Assembly: GCF_040436345.1 (NCBI RefSeq)
Contig: NC_133220.1
Coordinates: forward strand, 4,392,436 to 4,456,435
Source of the DNA: Pagrus major
Taxonomy: Eukaryota > Chordata > Actinopteri > Spariformes > Sparidae
Direction of reading: 5' to 3'
DNA: 64,000 nucleotides
Both the position numbers and the translations under genes were made by a program. Shown one piece after another: positions 59,901-64,000 of this stretch (position 1 is the stretch's first letter; each line of letters opens with the position of its first letter). The notes below the pieces were generated by a model, which ran no database searches, was not told the DNA's origin, and saw only the letters and a program-made list of their open reading frames with translations.

Positions 59901-62753
59901 TGATTCAGATTGATTTATTGTCTAATCGATGCAGCCAAAGGCCCCGTGTCTGGAAATCATAATGCTCTTACACGATCCATCCCAAGGACGTGGCGAACAC
60001 CTGACCTGCTTACACTTTCGAACTTATGTTCTGCACATGTTAGGATGTAAACCTAAGTGTATTAGTGCTAATTGGACAGTAATTGTTTGATTGCAGACTG
60101 CGCTGAACTGAAAAAAGAGTGGACGTTCTGTACTGAATGTTTCAGGGCGGACACATGTACCGTTACACCCTCTGAGCATATAAAGACTGAGCAGACAAAA
60201 ATGTACATAAATGTGGTAAAATACCAGCGACAGAGCACAAGAGGTACAAGAGATTTGATTCTAGGCAGATTTACACATGACACAATTTTCCATGCATGGA
60301 TTTTGTGGAAGATTAATGCGGTGAAAAACCCCCTTGCATGAGATGAGGTTTTGTAAAGATTACTTCAATACAACACACTCTATATTATTACATCTAGAAG
60401 TGATTTACCGCCTGAAATGCACCATCATTCACCCTATATCAGCAGTTCAGTATCCACTGATGATGTCAGCTCCAAAAACATTACGCTCAGTTCGGTCTAC
60501 CCTCGATGTGCTTCATCTTAAATTTTACTTTGGGGCTTATTTTCCTCTTTTCTCTTAATCCGAATATAAATTTAGTCCAAGCTAAAACCCATTTCGTCCC
60601 TGCAGGGATCAATAACGTTTTTGGAGTGCAACCCATTTCAATTCATTTCCTTCCTCTTCCATTTATCCTACTTGTTTACCAGAGGCATTCAGCCGGTCAC
60701 CTGCAGTATTTCATCATGTAGTGTTAAGTCCCTGCAGCTAGTAAACCTGTCAGCCCCATGCCGTGTGCATGCCTGGCTAGCTGTGAAGCGGGGGCAGGCT
60801 AACAGCTTTAGCGGTGTGGAGCTAAGAGGCTAATGGTTTGGTGTTAGGGGTTAAATCGGTATTATCCCCTCGGTGGTGGACCAGCAGATACAGAGGACAG
60901 ACAGGGTGACTGGGTTCGGGAAAATGAAGAGAGAGAGAGAAAGTGGGATTCAGCCCTCTGTTCCAACAGGGCTTTCCTGCATTTTTAATTGAATAACCAG
61001 AGCAGCACACCAGCAGCTGTTGGTCACAGATGTAACCCAAGGTCAGAGCCTGCAGCACCGACCGGCCTTAGATTACATAATCAATCAGCTGCTGTTCCAA
61101 AATGCAGAAACTGTTTTTTACCCCCTAAAGGAATCGTTCAGCACCAGCAGGCGACAGAAACAGAAATATATTTTCCTTTCATATTTCAGTAATGTTTTTG
61201 CTTTATTGGTGATATGTGCAGAGTCATTTTTTGTCAGTAATTTAATAAAAGAGTGCAAATATTCTGAATTTCTTCTTAGTTTGTTTTCATTAGCGCTGCG
61301 ACAAATGATTATTTTCACTGTTGAGTAATCTGTATATATATTTTTTTCTCAATTATTAAATCAGTTGTTGAAAATGTCAATCAGTTTCCCAAAGCCCGAG
61401 ATGATGTCTTCAGATGTCTTGTTGTCATAGAGGAGTGAAGAAAACACACAATATTCACATTTAAGAAGCTGAAATGAGAGAATTTTGAGGTTTTTTCTTA
61501 AAACTTTAATGCATAAATCGATTAATCGGTCATCAAAATGGTTACTGATTCATTTATCGTTGACAACCAATAGATGAATTGATGAATGGTTGCAGCTTTA
61601 GTTTCTGTTCAAGTTTGAAACATATTACTGGAATTTCAAAGTAAAAAGTAAAAAAAAACTGTTAATTGATTACTCAGTTGACAAACTATTTAAATAATTT
61701 GTCATTTTCAAGCAAAACAGCTACAAATTACTTAGTTCCAGTTTCTCAATTGTAATGTTTTTCTGGCTTTTTGAATTTCTCGTGTTTCCATTTGTTTTTT
61801 CATTGCCCAAATTAAAAATATGTGTGAAAAAGTTGCACTACAACAAATTAAGTTCATGCTACTGTGGGGTTTGAACAGGATTTGGGGCTCAGTGGTGATA
61901 AAACTGCACATTAAGATGAGCTCAGCGTAAAAGCTTCAGTTTCAATCAATCACAGCTGCATGACTGAGGCTTTAGTTTGCTTATATTTGGCTCTGCCTTC
62001 TTCTGTTTGTTTCTATATGTTTACGGTCGGCCTGAGTGTAACCCCGAAGCCAAAAATAACACAAGTCAGTCAGCTGTTGAAAGGTTTTTACGCCGTTCAC
62101 AGCTGCTGCTGCTGCTGTTGTTCAGAGGAACTCCGAATGAAAACTGTGAAAGGAATGTTTCACTCAGTGGTAATAAAGAACGCACACGGAGCTGCAGCTA
62201 TTAATCGATTAGTCGACAATAATTTCTGTGTTGAGCAGCCTGTGCACCAGTAACACTGACCTTTGACCCCAGAGGATAATCTCTCCTGGACTGAATTAAC
62301 ACTCATTAAACTGAATATTATGTTCTCTCATCCTTTATTCTTTTTTTAATCATCATTCTCTATTTGTTTGCTTTCATTCTACCTCCTCTTCCCTCCTGTC
62401 GTCTCTTTATGTCCTGATACGTTTTGTTCTTGCTCTCTCTTTCTTTGCAATTCTTATTTTCATTTGGATCCAACCTCTAATTCACTTCAGTTCAGTCCAT
62501 TAATCCCAGGTTACATCACTGTGTTATGATGGTAGAGAGCTCTGTGGTCGATGACTGCCAACCATTAGTTCTGTCTCCCCATTAAGGACATAAGATTATT
62601 GATATATAATACATACTGTTAAAACAGAATTCAGCCTTGTGTGAAGTTGTCAGAGGTTTAACGTCATTGATGTTTTCTGTGTTTTCTGCAGGCCAGTTAT
62701 CCTACATGGGAGGACTTTGTAACCAAAGGAGCCAAGCTACAATCACAGCTCAG
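44955..62753 (+). CDS. mtss1: MTSS family I-BAR protein (missing in metastasis), 5' coding exons only
   Basis: Two coding exons are visible: 44955-45026 (24 codons, donor ATGAAG|GTAAGA) and 62692-62753 (acceptor TTTTCTGCAG, donor CTCAG|GTAAAA), separated by a 17.7-kb intron. They encode residues 1-45: MDAGIEKECSALGGLFQ, then NDMK, SYPTWEDF and KLQSQLR. This matches the first helix of the IMD/I-BAR domain, which binds PI(4,5)P2 membranes and actin and bends membrane outward into protrusions; the family also has a C-terminal WH2 actin-binding motif, which lies outside the window. The first intron falls where it does in mammalian MTSS genes (after ...DMK). IEKECSALGG and KLQSQLR favour MTSS1, NDMK favours MTSS2, so the paralogue call is moderate. 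The remaining exons are beyond the right edge. Confidence 0.88.
45375..45845. repeat. Two family A copies in inverted arrangement in MTSS intron 1
   Basis: 45501-45553 and 45645-45697 are near-perfect 53-bp reverse complements (core 'ggtggcagggtccgccaca'). The outer parts match family A: 'ttaaagctgcactgtgtgg' on the left, 'ttctgagtttgtactatcacctcatt' type on the right. A hairpin with a loop of about 90 bases could form. Confidence 0.6.
46570..46790 (-). repeat. Family D repeat copy
   Basis: It contains 'aagacatttgaggatgttgt', 'ctttgggaaacactgatca' and 'gaccaaacaactaatcgat', the core of family D. A second piece lies at 46880-47000, ending 'gctcgttgcagccctgg'. Confidence 0.55.
47001..49380 (+). 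other. MTSS intron 1, no gene recognised
   Basis: Mostly unique AT-rich sequence. A short (GT)n lies at about 48700-48723. Short frames on both strands lack any family signal. Confidence 0.45.
49389..49506. mobile_element. 118-bp MITE with perfect 19-bp terminal inverted repeats
   Basis: The left end 49389-49407 (AAAGCTCCTGTTAGTAAGA) and right end 49488-49506 are exact reverse complements. The interior is non-coding. No obvious target-site duplication is visible. Confidence 0.65.
49507..51555 (+). other. MTSS intron 1, microsatellites only
   Basis: (GT)n/(CA)n tracts lie at about 50640-50651, 50744-50763 and 50834-50855. A repeat-like 'tagggctgtatattgccat' at 50927-50945 is the start of a common fish repeat. 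No gene seen. Confidence 0.5.
51556..51650. repeat. Short inverted repeat, 22-bp arms
   Basis: Arms 51556-51577 (tgccgcagtgaagttagtt...) and 51629-51650 are reverse complements with one mismatch. Possible small MITE or stem-loop. Confidence 0.55.
51651..57854 (+). other. MTSS intron 1, no gene recognised
   Basis: Unique-looking intronic sequence with short (GT/CA)n tracts (e.g. 52183-52200, 52683-52702) and a pyrimidine-rich strip at 54600-54735. None of the short frames shows family character or splice context. Confidence 0.45.
57855..58030 (+). repeat. Family D repeat copy
   Basis: It contains 'gattattcaatgattcgttt', 'agtccataagttttcaaaaa' and 'cccagagcccaaagtgacgt', matching the family D interior at 61370-61430. 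Confidence 0.5.
58031..59649 (+). other. MTSS intron 1, nothing recognised
   Basis: No gene, RNA or repeat recognised. Random-like short frames only. Confidence 0.4.
59650..59936 (+). mobile_element. Family D element, most complete copy
   Basis: It runs from 'gcagcaactaacgattattttcat' type sequence to 'attgtctaatcgatgcagcc', so the ends are roughly inverted repeats. It is about 287 bp and non-coding, with the interior word 'agaagctggaaagcac'. The structure fits a MITE. Confidence 0.55.
60570..60720 (+). repeat. LINE-tail-like fragment
   Basis: 'cccatttcgtccctgcaggg' + 'atcaataacg' resembles the 3' end of fish non-LTR retrotransposons (usual '...ggg-gatcaataaa...'). Confidence 0.35.
61285..61605 (+). 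mobile_element. Family D element copy
   Basis: It begins 'agcgctgcgacaaatgatta', includes 'tttcccaaagcccgagatga' and 'cgattaatcggtcatcaaaa', and ends 'gatgaatggttgcagcttta'. The inverted ends match the other family D copies. Confidence 0.55.
61606..62640 (+). other. MTSS intron 1, 3' part, nothing recognised
   Basis: AT-rich. A family D-like remnant 'agctattaatcgattagtcg' lies near 62197. No gene seen. Confidence 0.4.
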
Positions 62754-63194
62754 GTAAAACACACATTCACACACAAAAACACATGCATATAAGTTTAAAC
62801 TTATATAATATTGTTTTATCTGGCCAGCAGGTCATACAGCATCTGTCAGCTAGAGCTGTACAGCTACCCCAGACTGAACCCCTCTAATCACCTACATGCC
62901 GAGTCTCTTCCCTCACGTTTTAGTGTATTTGGTCACCATCAGTTGCACTAAAACTCCAGAGTCAAAGAAATACAAGGTGTGCATCCTGGTCATAGTTTAG
63001 TACAGGGCTCGGGGCTCAGGGACATGTGAAAAGAAAGCTCATCTCACACATGAGGGTATTAGGTTAGGGGTGTACTACAGTACCTAGCTGCAATTTTCTG
63101 GCAATTATTCGCCAACATAGGAGCATATGTGGTCAGAATGTAAGCCACATGTGAACAGTTGATTTACATATTAACATCTAGCTATTTGTACTCA

Positions 63195-63253
63195 GATATA
63201 ATAATACTATGATAAAAAATAATAATCATAATAATAATAATAATATAATAATC
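63195..63253 (+). repeat. (ATA/TAA)n trinucleotide-rich tract
   Basis: Imperfect ataataat run in MTSS intron 2. Confidence 0.8.
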
Positions 63254-63700
63254 TAGTACCTTTCTTTACAAGGTCACAAGGTGCTTGTACAGTGAAATAA
63301 TATACAATTCTGTACAGAAAAGTGAAAATGCAATTAAAACAACGACATGCAAATTCCCAACATCAAAGCCAGTAATATTAAAAAGGTTAAAACCGGGACG
63401 ATGACAGAAAACATTTAAAAACAAGCATGAAGACTGGAAAAGAAAAGGAAATCTATTCAGACCAGTCGGCTACGAAGTTGGCTGAAGTTGGCCAATCTGA
63501 GGTCCTCGGGCAGGCTCTTCAAGAGTCTGCGGGGCATTACAGCAAATGTCAAGATGTCAGATGTGGTCTGAAAAATCAAAAGTTTGGGTATTTGAGTCTG
63601 GAAAAGTGTGAAACTTTGAAATTGAAAATGTGGAGGATCCCTGTCAGTAATAAAATCCTCAAACAGTTCAGAGTGTGTCTAGTGTGACAGCTCTGTCGAT
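63254..63700 (+). repeat. Dispersed repeat, LINE 3'-region type
   Basis: 'acaaggtcacaaggtgcttg' and the segment up to 'gacagctctgtcgatcaaa' have the texture of fish LINE 3' sequences (compare 32220-32520), with 'caggctcttcaagagtctgc' reading as the degenerate '...gagtctgttccagagtctgcgggc' block. The 86-codon frame at 63427-63687 is part of it. Confidence 0.35.
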
Positions 63701-64000
63701 CAAAGCGCTGATTGCCCTGGAAGGCAAAAGAAGAAGAAGAGATTTCAGAGTGCGTTCACTTGACAGCGCTGTTGGAAACACCGTCTTTGACGTTGTCACT
63801 CATTCGTCAGTCAGATTTCGTCTGATCTGAATCTCAGTTTGTACGTTTTATTCTGTATTTTTGAAGCTCTTAGTGTTAAAATAGCATCACTGCTAATGAG
63901 AAGTTTGGCTCCAAAACGTGATATTTGCAGATTTATCAAAACAATAACAACGTTCTCGCGTCAAGTCGTTCCTGGTTATTGTTCTGTACTCGTTCTGTAC

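Overview
The window looks like ordinary nuclear DNA of a ray-finned fish, probably a percomorph teleost. Genes are split by long introns with GT..AG borders. There are many (GT)n microsatellites and several dispersed repeat families that I recognise as common in teleosts. The clear proteins are vertebrate ones. I found no bacterial, viral or CRISPR-like system. The unusual content is a 6.3-kb cluster of minisatellites and a CpG-rich, E2F-site promoter with possible unrecognised exons.

Layout. 1-6.8 kb is non-coding and repeat-rich, with two copies of one transposon-like element, one of them nested in another repeat. 6.8-21.4 kb is an OSGIN-family (oxidative stress-induced growth inhibitor) flavoprotein gene on the + strand. 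It has a CCAAT/GC-box/TATA promoter, a non-coding exon 1, a 6.45-kb intron 1, seven coding exons (537 codons) and a long 3' region. 22.4-28.7 kb is back-to-back tandem arrays: GC-rich, then TG-rich, then two abutting arrays that share a 24-bp period. 28.7-34.3 kb holds transposon debris, including a palindromic Tc1/mariner-like element and a LINE reverse-transcriptase fragment, plus a possible small minus-strand exon. 34.3-35.0 kb is a probable two-way promoter. 36.9-39.1 kb is a minus-strand TRIM E3 ubiquitin ligase gene with an uninterrupted coding region. 44.1-64 kb is the start of an MTSS (I-BAR, 'missing in metastasis') gene on the + strand. Its first two coding exons are separated by a 17.7-kb intron, and the gene runs off the right edge.

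The three certain genes have unrelated jobs: a redox-linked FAD-type protein, a ubiquitin ligase and an actin/membrane scaffold. Nothing in the sequence suggests that they act as one system. Most long open frames in 22-29 kb are by-products of tandem repeats whose period is divisible by three. Which OSGIN and MTSS paralogues these are (1 or 2) is not settled by the sequence, and I discuss this in the findings.
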